Assembly (NCBI RefSeq): GCF_964340395.1
Contig: NC_135557.1
Span: 19,851,225 to 19,915,224 of the forward strand
Direction of reading: 5' to 3'
DNA length: 64,000 nt
Origin: Glandiceps talaboti
Lineage: Eukaryota; Hemichordata; Enteropneusta; Spengelidae
The notes beneath the pieces are model-generated. The model saw only the letters and a program-made list of their open reading frames with translations, searched no databases and was not told where the DNA came from. This document shows positions 1 to 11,248 of the stretch, in pieces. The position numbers and the translations under genes are program-made. Numbering within the stretch: the first letter of the stretch is position 1; each line of letters starts with the position of its first letter.

Positions 1-430
1 CATACATTTCAAGGAACTTAGTAAAAGCTTGATTCTTCTCTCAGATACATAAATTCCTATTAGTGTAACAGTAATTGCCTTTGCATTAAAGCATACATGG
101 ACACATACAGCATCAAATAATCTCGTTATAAATTCTTTTGAAACAGTTACTGGGAGCTTGCTCTTGTTTCTTTTGTAAGTTCTTAGTTGCTAAGCATATC
201 TATGCCAATGTCCTAAATGTTGTTCACTTCACTACCCATCGATGTTGTTACTTTACAAAAAACAGTCACTTTTTAGGTTGGTAAGGGCATTGTCATTGTT
301 GCTTGGAATATCGAATCTGTCGGGAACAACATCGTCAGTGGCATTTCAAAAGTAAAGATGTTTGACAAAGCTATTCTGTTGACAAGTCCTCCATACATTT
401 GAATTGACATTTGGCATGAACACACACACG
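1..430. other. Intronic or intergenic sequence, nothing recognised
   Basis: AT-rich sequence upstream of the first visible exon of gene A. No exon-like open frame with good splice sites and no repeat structure was recognised. Confidence 0.4.
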
Positions 431-438
431 GACATACA

Positions 439-576
439 CACAAACAAACAAACAAACAAACAAACAAACAAACAAACAAACAAACAAACAGAAAGACAGA
501 CAGACAGACAGACACAGACGAACATACATACATACATACATACATACATACATACATACATACATACATACATACA
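439..576. repeat. Compound microsatellite (CAAA)n-(CAGA)n-(CATA)n
   Basis: Three adjoining tetranucleotide arrays: CAAA to about 490, CAGA at about 491-515 and CATA at about 521-575. Long open frames across this block on both strands are microsatellite artefacts. Confidence 0.95.
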
Positions 577-838
577 GTGCAGTGTGGTGTACAAACAGAC
601 ACAGAGACACTTTGTTATCAGACACCAAGAAAATTCTTGATTTGAAGGCACAAATCTAAAGGCACAAGCTGACAGACCAAATATAGCAGTAAGTTTCTGA
701 GCTAATGTACATCAATCAAGGAACATATGATCATATTTTAATACTCAATGGACTATAGTTGTATCAAACATTCAGTGATTCTATTTGACTCACAAAAATG
801 TATTCCCTCCAAAATTGTATTTACTTTTACACTTGAAG

Positions 839-1027
839 TTGGTGCTAGTGGATCTCCAATGAAAAGAGCTAAAGTCATCTATGACTTCACACCACAGTTG
901 GAGTTGGAGATGAAGGTAGATGACATAATAGAAGTAACAGTAAAAGAGTATGAACACTGGTGGACAGGCAAACTTCATGGAAAAGTCGGAGAGTTTCCTT
1001 CTAGCTATGTTGAATCGGTGAATGAAG
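839..1027 (+). CDS. Gene A exon: SH3 domain, type A
   Basis: A 189-bp internal exon, phase 1 at both ends, encoding one SH3 domain. SH3 domains bind proline-rich peptides in signalling adaptors. Visible hallmarks are the ALYDY-type start (KVIYDFTPQ), an acidic loop with VDDIIEV, the central tryptophan pair (EHWWTG) and the closing GEFPSSYVE. The acceptor AG (837-838) follows a pyrimidine-rich tract and the donor is GTGAGT at 1028. The same exon recurs at 53225 and 59073 with almost identical sequence and conserved flanking intron, so the three are recent duplicates. Upstream exons of this gene lie outside the window. The SH3 call is firm; the ligand is unknown. Confidence 0.88.
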
Positions 1028-1506
1028 GTGAGTTTTAAATTAAATTACATGTACATTTAGCATTTGGTGTAACATTCATTAAATTGTGGCCTCTTGAGAG
1101 CCATTTCACGATTTCACATCACATCTAATTTGTGTGGTTACCAAGAAATTCCAAATTAAAACTACCTCAACTTCATAATTTACTGTTACATAATGTGACC
1201 TAAGCAGGCATGCATATGTATTCAATGAACAATGCATGTTTATGACACCTGATTGATTATTACCTTCACATCAATAGTCATGAACATGTATGGTACATCT
1301 AATATGACCAATGCTATCTTAACATATTTCCCAAGTTATAAGAAATCTTGCTTCCGGAATTTAAAAGTTATTTTGAAATAATTTAATCATATAACAATTC
1401 TAAATTATCAAGTAAGACGAAAGGGAGATCTAGAACACTGATTTTTTACTTTAGAAGTAAATTATATTGAACTAGTTTAATTATAATTCTCATTATATTT
1501 CTAAAG

Positions 1507-1686
1507 ATAAGAATATATATAAGGTGATTCACAGCTACCAATCTCTAAATGAAAATAAATTACATCTAAAAGTGGGTGATATTATTGAAGTAATACATGA
1601 AGATACAAGTGAATGGTGGACGGGTTTACTTGGTGACAAATGTGGACTTTTCCCATCAACCTTTACTGAAATGATAGCTGATAATA
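1507..1686 (+). CDS. Gene A exon: SH3 domain, type B
   Basis: A 180-bp internal exon, phase 1-1, encoding a second, divergent SH3 domain. It shows KVIHSYQ in the ALYDY position, LKVGDIIEV, SEWWTG and CGLFPSTFTEMI. The acceptor is at ...TTTCTAAAG and the donor is GTAAGT at 1687. Joined to the type A exon it reads through in frame (...VNE-D-KNIYKV...). Homologous exons at 57912 and 60478 are 174 bp because two codons are missing after SYQ. It lies 479 bp downstream of the type A exon and forms a two-SH3 cassette with it. Confidence 0.86.
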
Positions 1687-1828
1687 GTAAGTCAATTTAA
1701 CATATATCTTCTACTGTAATCTAGATATACATGTTGACTCATCTGCAGATGTTAGTATCTTTTTTCTTGATTGCTGCTGACCATTCATCTATATATATGT
1801 ATGTACATTTATTACGTCAGTAAATCAT

Positions 1829-1929
1829 CCCCTGGGAATGGTATACCAAGAGGTTTTGACCAGTTAACGAAATTGCTCGTGCATATATTGAGTTCAATGG
1901 TTAAAACCGAGTGGTATACCTTCCCCAGA
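1829..1929. repeat. Short inverted-repeat (MITE-like) element
   Basis: About 100 bp whose two ends are imperfect inverted repeats. The left end reads CCTGGGAATGGTATACC with GGTTTTGACCA, and the right end is its approximate reverse complement ending in GGTATACCTTCCCCAG. A related half-copy lies at about 6372-6475. No transposase is visible. Confidence 0.55.
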
Positions 1930-2994
1930 GGGAGGGTATCGCTATTATATCACACCAGTATATTGAACATTTCGGAAACAAGACAAGAACTGACGTTTTC
2001 TCCTTCCATTTGCCCCTGCGACTAATGTGCATAACAATAACGCTGCTTTCAAGACAGCTGATCTTGGCCTCAATCATCACGTGAACGTCGTGCAGCGACT
2101 GGATTTTTTGTATCTGCTAGTCGTTTCTAGAGATAATCTGTACATTGATCGGCTCATTAAAAGTGTACAGTGATGAATAAACAACTGTTTGACTCAAGGT
2201 ATAAACGTGACGTGGTTTATTGAATACAGCATGCTTCATGGAAGGCCGACTTCGCGACTCACTGGAGTGAGACGAACTAGTCATGGTGGCAGGTTGATAT
2301 TTACAATGTATTTATATTACTGGAAGTTACGTTAGTCGTTAGTAGATTTTCAGCTTTGAGGGGATTGATGACTGTATCAGTCTAGGACAGGATCCCAGAC
2401 CAATTAAATTTAGAGTAATGGTAAGTCGGCCAGTGTAAGCTCTTACAGTTGCTTCATTTTTGTGACAGGACAGCTCACTTGTTTTCACTCCAGCCAAGAC
2501 GGTACTGAACCACTCGCGTGCATGCCTTTACCATAGTAGGCGATGATTTACGTGATAACTTGGCAGCTTTCGAAATTTCCATCATAATTTCCCATAAAAT
2601 ATTGTTTCATTGAAATCCTCCTCTGACCATTCGCAGAGTTCACAATCAGTATCACGGCGGACTATTAAACGCTCGTGGACGCGTGCGAACCGTGCATTAT
2701 CGCTCATTTTAGACGTGCTAGATGATGTCAATATACTGGTATAATATAATAGATAATATATCAATCTATATTTTTTTTAAGTTTCTATTGATTTAAAACC
2801 CATTTAACCTCTTTTGAACGAAAATGTCTTTAATAGTCGGACATATAAAAGTTTGACTATGTTCAACATGCAAAGATGTTGATGTCATCTACATATTGTG
2901 TTGTAACACAATTGATGTTGCCGTTGAGATTTACTATTATGATACTTGCTTCGAAATTATATTGGTTTTATCCGAATGTTATCTTTAATTGTAG
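1930..2994. other. Intron of gene A, repeat-like, unclassified
   Basis: Intron between the type B SH3 exon and the linker exon. About 2030-2290 has an LTR-like look (an AATAAA-type signal near 2185 and no open frame), but no partner LTR or duplicated target site was found, so it is not called. The last 180 bp resemble the introns before 58473 and 61033. Confidence 0.35.
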
Positions 2995-3183
2995 CTCCCT
3001 CTTCCCAGCCAGTCAGTCCAATTAGTGAGTCAATTCAAACACTGACAATGACACCAGCTGTGTCCCAAACTGATCAGTACTTCACGAGAACTCGTACATC
3101 CATTCTTGAGGAGAATCAAGAGGGACCAATGCCAACATTTGGACCGTCACCTAGAGCGGCTGTTGAATACAAATTTAAGAAAG
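2995..3183 (+). CDS. Gene A exon: Ser/Thr/Pro-rich linker
   Basis: A 189-bp exon, phase 1-1, encoding a low-complexity linker rich in Ser, Thr, Pro and Gln, with recurring SQPVSPISE, TVSQTDQY-like and RTRTS motifs and a conserved YKFKK end. The acceptor is TTTAATTGTAG and the donor follows AAGAAAG at 3184. Homologues lie at 58473 (153 bp) and 61033 (198 bp). The linker carries no recognised fold and probably spaces the SH3 pair from the next module. In gene A it splices in frame to the NHL exon (K-G-LPWKG). Confidence 0.8.
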
Positions 3184-3905
3184 GTAGAGTTTAAAGTTAA
3201 GAGGTTTTCCAATACATACGTGTTTAATATGACAGAACCCCACGTGTGGCTAGGTAGAGGTGGGTAACGGTGGATAAAGAGAGAGAAGTCGGAATGTCTT
3301 TATTTCTAAAGGATAACAAACTAAAAGATAGAGGTTACAGGAAGTGAATAACAAATAATATTGGTATATTCAAGGGATATACGCTTGTATAGATTGATAT
3401 GTACAATATCTGTTTATGTAAAGTATTACAGATATTTATGAGAACATTCTAGAAGTGACCTTTGATATCCGCGACATTGCTGGTGGCGCGGGGGGGGGGG
3501 GGGAGGGCAGAGAGTAATCTTGAATTCAAACATAAGTAAAGCATTTGAATTTCTTATTGTAAGAATGAGTTTAAAATAAGATCGTCTAAAAGAGTAAGTC
3601 TTGCATTCATAGGTATACAGCAAGGTATGTAATCAGATAAGTAATATATTGTAATATACATGTATATAGTAATAGTTGAACTCGTATAAGATATTATTTA
3701 CAAAGTGTTTCAACAATGGCCAGACTTTTGACCCTAAACTAATGTGAGTTCAGTGTTAATTGTCTGTCAAATTTGTAATTGACAAGTCCAGTTCTCTATC
3801 CTATCATTTGCCTTAATAGTGGATTGTCTGATAGGACGTCTTTCCGTGTACACGATCTGATTGTCATTGTCTGTAGTATGCTCGTGCATTTTCAGTGGGG
3901 CTCGT
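3184..3905. other. Start of the 8-kb transposon-filled intron of gene A
   Basis: No exon seen. It includes a poly-G tract at about 3491-3504. Because it lies just beyond the 3' end of the BEL/Pao coding remnant on the - strand, part of it may be the remains of that element's 3' LTR, but no second LTR copy was found. Confidence 0.35.
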
Positions 3906-3909
3906 TGGG

Positions 3910-5290
3910 TCGTCCAAAGTTAGTTCCAATGGATACAATTTATTAATTGGACATTTTTATTGTCCCCCTGTAGTTTTAATTTTGGCAGATCGTACGAGTC
4001 CGTCGTTGCCATATCGTAGTTCTTGAACTAAAGCTTGATTCCAGTTGATGCATCGTTTATCATCGCCCTGTTCTAGAACTACATCACCACCCTATATGAT
4101 ATTTGTCGTGTTACCATTAGGGGTATGACGTTCGTTTAGATACTCAGAGGACCATCTATGCCAAAAATGTTCGTATAAATCGGCGAGATATTGTTTGTGT
4201 TTGGCGAGTGTAGTCTGATCACGAATAGTGAATGTAGGTTCCGATAGCGTATCGTTGTCAATTAATTCATAGGGTAAAGTATTAAGTAGGCGTTCATGTA
4301 ATAGTAGCGATGGTGTTAATGGGTCGCAGTCGCCTGGGCAGTTACCGGCGTAAGTGATCATGATTGGGCGATCGTTAAGTATTGTTTCTACTTCTGTAAC
4401 CAGAGTAGTGAGTTCATCTAAGGTGATGTGAGTGCGACCTAACACCTTTTTCTAGTGTGGTTTTAGTCAGTCCGATTAGTCTTTCCCCAAATCCGCCAAA
4501 CCTTGGCCTCGATCGTTTGGGATGAACATCCTTTCTACATGACGATCATTCATGTAGTCTTTGATATCGCAGAAATTCAACACATTTGTAATTTCTTCTG
4601 CTGCATTGAGGTATGTCGTCACATTGTCTGATATCATCTTAGTGGGTAGTGACCTTCTTGCTGCAAATCTGCGCAATGCGTTGGGGGAAAAAACTGTTGA
4701 TAAATTTGTAGCAACTTCGAGATGGACAACAGGAGTGACTAATGGTAACATGTAGAGTTCCGGTAATGTCAAATCATCCAGTGACTGTGAAGGGTGGGGC
4801 TTTGTTGACTCCGAATGATTGTATGGAGGAGATACCGGCATGTCATTAGTCTTGCTGCTAGACGTTCGGGCTTTCTTTCGATATTATAAGCGAACAAAAG
4901 TTCGCAGTGAGGGCTTGCCCGTTCCATCCTCGATAGCGATGTTCCGTCATGTGTCGTATTGTATCGGAAGAACATCCGAGGTCCAGCAGATAGACTAGCA
5001 TGTCATATGATTTGCCACTAGCTACCCTTCTTGCATGTCACACATTGTCAAAGTGCCACCGTGACAACTTCGCGTATTCTTGGTATCCAATAGCATTATC
5101 GAATGTGCGTCACTGTAGATTGTATTCCAGCGTGGAAGACTTTCAAATGGGCGTGTCAAATGAGTAATTGAGTGAACCCGTGTTTTCGTGGCAAATGTGC
5201 GGGAAATTTCGTGGCGTGTAGTCGATGTCGATGGGCGCATTTGAATCTCCCGCCTCAACCAAGTACTCATTGTCGGTCTAGAAATAAACG
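3910..5290 (-). pseudogene. BEL/Pao retrotransposon pol remnant (integrase and C-terminal domain)
   Basis: Broken - strand coding remnant. Reading from high to low coordinates there is a zinc-binding-like CVTC segment (about 5030), an integrase-core segment with HLEVATNLST and ALRRFAARRS (about 4650-4730), a segment with EAILNDRP-like and DPLTPSLLLH motifs (4260-4400), and a C-terminal stretch of the DUF5641 type (GDVVLEQGDD ... DGLVRSAKIKT ... about 3930-4085). This order matches the 3' half of BEL/Pao pol. Several frames and stops interrupt it, so it is dead. Gag, protease, RT and both LTRs were not found. It sits antisense inside the gene A intron. Confidence 0.75.
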
Positions 5291-5299
5291 TAGTTGTTT

Positions 5300-6370
5300 C
5301 ACGAGCGGTTCTTTCACTGTAGATTTTTTAGACAAGGCTGCAATTTCTCTCTCTAAAGTTTCAGTTTGTATGGTTTGATCCATACATTTTCAACTTCTCA
5401 TTTCTTTTGGTGAGAGTGAACCTGTATCACGAGTTTCGCTTTTCACTTTAGTAATTGTCACGAATCTCAGTACCAGCACAGTAACTCTTAGTAATTTGTC
5501 TATGTCACGGCTGTTACCTCCATTAGTTGGATCAGTGGATGATTACTCTCACGGCATAATGCGTTAATTTGGGCAAATGTGGTGAGTTTGTTCTGGAATT
5601 AGCAAGCTAATACATGTAATTAATGCAAAGCTGATAAACTCAGATAAGACAGTGATATCAGGTAGGAAATAGAAAGAAAGAAAAACAGTGAGAGGAAACA
5701 GTGTTTAAAACTTTATTTGAAATATACAGAAAATAATATTAGAAATCCGGAAAATCGCGAGAACAAAATAATTAATTATTTGTCCTTTTCCTATGGTCCA
5801 ACCATGCGCTCAAAATAGGGTCTTCTAAAAAGTTGAATGGTCTAAAACAGGGCATTGATTTTGGGTCAAAATTGGTCTAAAATGGGGTCTGGGGTTGACG
5901 GCATTGACCACACACCCCTACCAGACCAGGCCAGTGGTACCCCCCCCCCAGGTTCTTACAAATTTTTCCTCAGTTTGATGGTAAACCAGCTATATTGCCT
6001 ACCAAACTTAGTTAACATCAGTTATTTCTACTCATGTTGCATCACTATATATTTACAAACTATATATGAAATGTGAGAGCCATGTGAAACTTTTTCAGTG
6101 CAAAATGGGATGAAGACATGAGGACAAAGTCAGTGCTCCTTACAGCAGTTTGCATTTCCTGCATACGTTACACATAACCCCCTGTATATAGGGGATATCT
6201 GCCTTTAAATAGATTGTTAAATAGAAAAGTAAATAAATATATAAATAAATAAAAAAATAAATCAATAAACACACTATAAAAACATCCACCTTAAATATTT
6301 GAAAAGCACACCAGGTGCCACCACAACACTTTGAAACACTGTTCTCAAGGTCTTAATTTAAGCATAAACC
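5300..6370. other. Intronic repeat-rich sequence
   Basis: No supported gene. It includes a short C tract near 5940 and an A/T-rich AAATA run at about 6230-6265. Open frames here are short and without family resemblance. Confidence 0.35.
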
Positions 6371-6371
6371 A

Positions 6372-6615
6372 CCCCTGGGGATGGTATACCTAGATGTTAT
6401 GATCAGTGAACTCAATATATGCACGAGCGATAAGGAGTGCATATATTGTGTTCACTGGTCAAAACCGAGTTATTTTGGCTTTTTACGTCATTGTTTACCT
6501 GTTGCTATGGGTGTGGTCTTGTTGCTTAGGGCATTTACATATTTTAAAATAATGGTTATTCAATTGCCTACCCATCCCTGTTATAATTGTCAAGAAACCT
6601 ATCATTTGACTTGTT
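6372..6615. repeat. Two joined dispersed-repeat fragments
   Basis: The left part (about 6372-6475) matches the MITE-like element at 1829, including CCTGGGGATGGTATACC. The right part (about 6480-6615) resembles 25056-25200 (TGTTGCTATGGGTGTGGTC, CCCATCCCTGTTAT). Both are non-coding. Confidence 0.5.
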
Positions 6616-6629
6616 AAGTGCGTGGTCAT

Positions 6630-6960
6630 GGTAGACTCTCTCACAGTCCTCGGAACTTCGCTTTACTAAAATCGACGCTAAATGAATTATTTTGTATGTA
6701 CCGATACCATCTACATAACGTACTCCATCGTACTCTAACAACCTTGTACTGTGCGCCCTCATCGACCACATAGAGATATGTGTTCGTTGACGTGTGAGGG
6801 ACCGGACAGAATTTACGGCAGGGGGGGGGGGGGCTGGGGAGAAATTATCTCTGACTTGTTTTTTTTCCTGGCCCCCCCCCATCCACTGTGACCAAAATTT
6901 CACAGCCCCCCCTTTCAAAAGTATAAAAATTTCATGCCCCCCCCCCCACAAAAAAGGGGG
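6630..6960 (-). repeat. C-rich dispersed repeat, copy 1
   Basis: Reverse-orientation relative of 9878-10225. Shared blocks include GGGACCGGACAGAATTTACG next to a poly-G tract, runs of C separated by CATGAAATT/TTTCA spacers, and the GCGCACAGTACAAGG-type block. A fragment of the family (GGGACCGGTC plus poly-G) recurs at about 49975-50035. Confidence 0.65.
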
Positions 6961-7429
6961 GAAAAAAGAAAAAAAGTGCACAATATCCTGCCCCCTACAA
7001 TAACTAAAAAGAGTACAATTTTTTTTGTTACTGTAGCACAACTGTAATTTTTCTTTTGGTACTACTATTATGTTACTATTTCAGCCCAAACAACTTAGTG
7101 GTTGTAGAGGAAGTTTTTTAGAAAACAAAACAAAATAAAACATTTTGACCATACATGTAATCATACACATGTGGTATAATCTTGTTTATTTCCCAACTAG
7201 ACACCATAAGTAGTCATCACTTAATACCAAGGCATGTGATGTGGTGGTTTTAACTGTCATTCACTGATACATACACAGAAACACAGACACAGAGTAAACA
7301 CACATTCACATGCGTGATTTGTGAAAAACTGTAGTGGGGACATTTGTGGGGAGTATCTAAGATCTAAGGACATCACATCACCTACATAGTGTATTCAAAT
7401 ATCTATTTATACTCATAACACAATAACTA

Positions 7430-7720
7430 TCTAATGTCAGACATTTGTGATGTCATGAAGTGCTAGCAAACTAAGGATTTTATGCACACTGAGGTCTGAC
7501 AAATATAGCTTTCACTTTCCTACACCAAATGCATTACCAATACACATGTAAATGTAAGACATTTGTGACTTCATGAAAGTGCAAAGAAATTCAGAATGTT
7601 GTGGAATACTTAGATGTAATCAATATGCTTTGAGTTCCAAAACCATACATATTTAAACCTATAGTGTCAGGCATTTGTGACTTCATGATGGGGACAGCAA
7701 ATTCAGAATTGTATTCAATA
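7430..7720. repeat. Degenerate tandem repeat, about 117 bp, three copies
   Basis: The phrase TGTCAGACATTTGTGA followed by (T/C)TTCATGA recurs at about 7434, 7553 and 7667 in diverged copies. No coding potential. Confidence 0.5.
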
Positions 7721-8067
7721 CACTGCACAGTGATCAGATGAGTATATACGGCCAGAAGGCAACTACCAAAGTTAGTGCAAAGTCACTGATGAAAAAACAC
7801 GCAGACATCTAAATGCTTTACAATATTTAGTACAGATAGATGCATTCGATGATGCTGAGGAGGGAAATAGTTTAATTTCACTGGTTTTAGATAGAAAGAA
7901 AGACAAGTCTTGCCTCACATCTTTGAGTGAAACTCAAGAATAGTGTCAAGGAAAGAAATAAAACACCTATCTAAATTAATCTGGCCAGACGTTTTTGTAT
8001 TTACATTTTTCACCAAAAGGTCACTTTTTAATCACATAAATTACAGGTCCTATGCTAGTATATAACC

Positions 8068-8372
<305 letters not shown>

Positions 8373-8414
8373 GGTGTAACTCGGAGTTTCACGCATATTG
8401 CGATCATCAGACAC
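8373..8414 (-). ncRNA. Hammerhead ribozyme of a Penelope-like element
   Basis: On the - strand the order is stem I strand GUGU, core CUGAUGA, stem II CGC-AAUAU-GCG, GAAA, a short stem III (CUC-C-GAG), then UU and the pairing strand ACAC. All invariant core positions (CUGANGA, GAAA, UH before the cleavage site) are present; predicted cleavage is between + positions 8378 and 8377. A U-U pair closes stem II and stem III is only 3 bp, as in the minimal ribozymes known from Penelope terminal repeats. Such RNAs probably self-cleave best as tandem dimers. Confidence 0.75.
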
Positions 8415-8618
8415 TCTGAGGCCTACTCTCTGGGTGTGCTGTATATATAGAGTGTAGACAATAGAAATACCATCACTATTGTCTGTGTCGGTGGGTAGGT
8501 GTTGTATGTGTGGAGGTGTTGGTTGTTATTGTGTGGGTTATTGGGTGCGGACAAGTAAGTGTTGGCGGGTTGTTCCATGTTGGGCTTTGATGTTCCGTTA
8601 GTTAACGGGTTTAATAGT

Positions 8619-9445
8619 TTAGGTGATAGATGCTCTATTGAAGTTGGACAAATAAAACTTATTCTCGTGTCGGCATTTGGATATCAACTCAGTTCTTTTG
8701 TTTAGTGTGGAGCTTTTGTCTGCTTTAATAATAGTTAGTTTTTCGGTTAAACACAGGTTGCATCGTTTTGTTTTATTGGTGTATGCTTGGGCTTTCTTGT
8801 TGATGGACCAGGATACGGAAAAAGGCTCATTGTTTCTTTTCAGTTTCCAAATGTGTTTTGATAGTTCTGTGCTGTTTTCGTGTTTTTCATGTTTGAATGA
8901 CTGTTTGTGGTTGGCGTATCTCTGTTTGAAGTTGTTCTCTGTTAGACCGATATATACTTTTGTTTGTTTTCCGTGGACGGTGGCTTGGTATACGATGTTT
9001 TCCGTTTGGCATTCGCCGTTCAGAGGGCAGGTGTCTTTCTGTCTGCAATTACAGGGTTTTTGAGTGGGTTTAGTTTCGCTGTTGGAGATGGTGGCGTTAT
9101 GCGCTTTGATTATGGTAGCCATGTTTGGCATGCAGCTATAACTGACTTTGACATTGTTTCTGTTGAATATTTTGTGTAACTTAGAGTCTGCTGGGAAATG
9201 TTTTGTGATTAGGTTGAGGAATCGTTTGCCTACATTGGTGGCTACATTTTTGCTGTATGGTGGGTTAAACCAGATGGTGTTTCTATTTCTGTTTTTCTTG
9301 TTTTTCTGCGTCGGGGTGCTGGTGTACGTGATGTTCTCTTTGTGGCCGCTGGTTTTTAGTGCATTTTGGTACAGTGGGGCTGCCTGGTTGAAGATGTGTT
9401 CGTCGGATGATATGTCGGAAATTCTACGGCCGATGGCTTATAGCA
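8619..9445 (-). pseudogene. 5'-truncated Penelope-like element, GIY-YIG endonuclease end
   Basis: Open - strand frame that continues upstream of its first Met (9131) to about 9445. It encodes the C-terminal part of a Penelope protein: WFNPPYSKNV and KIFNRNN connector motifs, a Cys cluster (CNCRQKDTCPLNGEC), and a GIY-YIG-type endonuclease (VYIGLTENNFKQRYANHKQS) ending in a CRHENKF tail. The reverse transcriptase is missing, so the copy is truncated. It aligns domain by domain with the element at 23442-24699. Just beyond the truncation is the block CAGATTGATACTCACCGAG, the inverted form of 8084. Confidence 0.82.
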
Positions 9446-9537
9446 GATTGATACTCACCGAGTTATATATATATATATATACATATGTATCCTTGATGGT
9501 AATTACACACTGAACCTGTTTCCACAGTGCTAAAATG

Positions 9538-9616
9538 TATGTATGTATGTATGTATGTATGTATGTATGTATGTATGTATGTATGTATGTATGTATGTAT
9601 ACATATGTGTGTGTGT

Positions 9617-9657
<41 letters not shown>
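9538..9657. repeat. Microsatellites (ATGT)n and (TG)n
   Basis: ATGT array at about 9538-9600 followed by a TG array at about 9605-9657. The Cys/Val/Tyr-rich open frames here are artefacts. Confidence 0.95.
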
Positions 9658-9659
<2 letters not shown>

Positions 9660-9877
9660 CAACTTGGAGTATATAAGAGTAATTCAGGGTGTATCAAATT
9701 AATCTTGAGTAGTGTTTTTATGCTTCACTAAATAGGTACATACAAACGTACACACTTCCATTTTAATACATAAATGAAAGTGTAGACATTCAATATTAAA
9801 GGCGATATCAAGTGCTATCTCATGCAATGCTAAATTTTCTAACATATTAATTTTTTTCAATGACAAAATATTTCGCG

Positions 9878-10225
9878 GCCCCCCCTTTCAAACCATGAGA
9901 ATTTTCATGGCCCCCCTTCAAGCCTCCCATTTATTTCATGGCCCCCCCCCCCCCAATTTCTCCCCAGGCCCCCCCTCTGCCGTAAATTCTGTCCGGTCCC
10001 TGACTGCGACGCTCCGTGTTTTCGCGAAGTCCGAGGGGCTTCGCGATAACACGGAGCGTCGCAGTCACACGTCAACGAATGTTTATCTCTATCATGGTCG
10101 ATGAGGGCGCACAGTACAAGGATATTCGAGTACGGTTAATTAGCTGGCATCGGTACATGCAAAATAATTCGTTTAGCTTTAATTTTAGTAAAGCAAAGCT
10201 CCGAGGGCTGTAAGAGAGTCTAGTG
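9878..10225 (+). repeat. C-rich dispersed repeat, copy 2
   Basis: Inverted relative of 6630-6960: C runs with TTTCATGG spacers, then TAAATTCTGTCCGGTCCCTG, then a palindromic stretch (GCGACGCTCCGTG ... CACGGAGCGTCGC, about 10006-10063) absent from copy 1, then the GGGCGCACAGTACAAGG block. Confidence 0.65.
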
Positions 10226-10675
10226 GTCATGGTTGCGTGGGCCAGTATGACACACTCACAATTTGCAGACTAAGGGAGTCGTCATTATTTGTTACCTGAG
10301 GGGGGAGTCAGAGGAATAGAGGGGTCACTTTAAAAATAGGGAGTGAAAGGGGGGTTACTCACAAACTGGGGAGTGAAAGGGGTGGGGCTACTCAAATTTA
10401 TGTAGTATTATTACTACCTCGACATATTACCAGATTTAAACTGAATGCCTTCCGTATGGGTAGTCTTACAATTTCATGATTTATGCAAGAAATTTAGCTC
10501 TACATCTGTAATTTTTTCAAGTCTCAGTGTAAGTTAGTTGTCAGAAACGTTGTTCAAATGCCAGGAAAGCTTGCCATTCTCGAATGCACTCAGCTTTCGT
10601 GACCCCCTACATACCCGGGATATGTATACACCTGAGTCCACGGCAAATAATAAACGAAATTGAAACCCGCATAAC

Positions 10676-11134
10676 ATTGCTATTACGCATCAGAAAGTTT
10701 ACATACTTCATGGTAACAGTTGAACAACTTTAATACAGTGAAGTGATACGGTATCATTGACCTACTTTGTCCCTGGGAAAGTGTATACATTCTTGTTTTG
10801 ATCAAGATTGACAGATGCACCATCTGCTCCAAATCGTGCGTGAAAGGTGTGAATTGTGACTGTATAATTTTGCAATAAAGCTTACAGATGGTGTGTATTT
10901 TCAGTGCTCACCTCCTTGCTTTGATGTAATAATCTTTAGATTCAATGAAAATATCAATACAAACACTTGAAACCCCTGGAAACAGAGTCTTTCTCAGTTT
11001 AGAACAACAGCATGTAGCTTCCTGGTTTAACTTACATCGACGTTGGTGGCGCACTTTCGAAAAGAAGTGCGTTGTTCCACTGTTACAATGCGTACCATGA
11101 AGTATGTAAACTTTCTGACGTGTAATAGCAATTC
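10676..11134. mobile_element. Non-autonomous element with about 60-bp imperfect inverted ends
   Basis: The left end (ATTGCTATTACGCATCAGAA, then GTTTACATACTTCATGG and a GTAACAGTTGAACAAC block) is repeated inverted at 11071-11134 with small indels. About 340 bp lie between the ends and no transposase frame is present. It sits just before the NHL exon. Confidence 0.6.
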
Positions 11135-11248
11135 AATAAAATTGCAATTTACATCAAGAACGTTCAAGGAAAATAGCTTTTCATAAAATGTTATCATAAT
11201 TCTAATTGTCTGCTAATTGACCTTTGACCTTTCCCTTTGTTATTCCAG

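Noticed and set aside
273-651. Open frames rich in Cys, Val and Tyr or in Thr, Asn and Gln
   Set aside because: Translation of tetranucleotide microsatellites on both strands.
640-700. Possible extra exon before each type A SH3 exon (block ending AGACCAAATATAGCA)
   Set aside because: The block is conserved in three cassettes, but the best exon model is 41 bp and would break the phase 1-1 rule; more likely conserved intron from duplication.
2030-2290. Solo LTR
   Set aside because: LTR-like look only; no partner copy, no target duplication and no clear termini.
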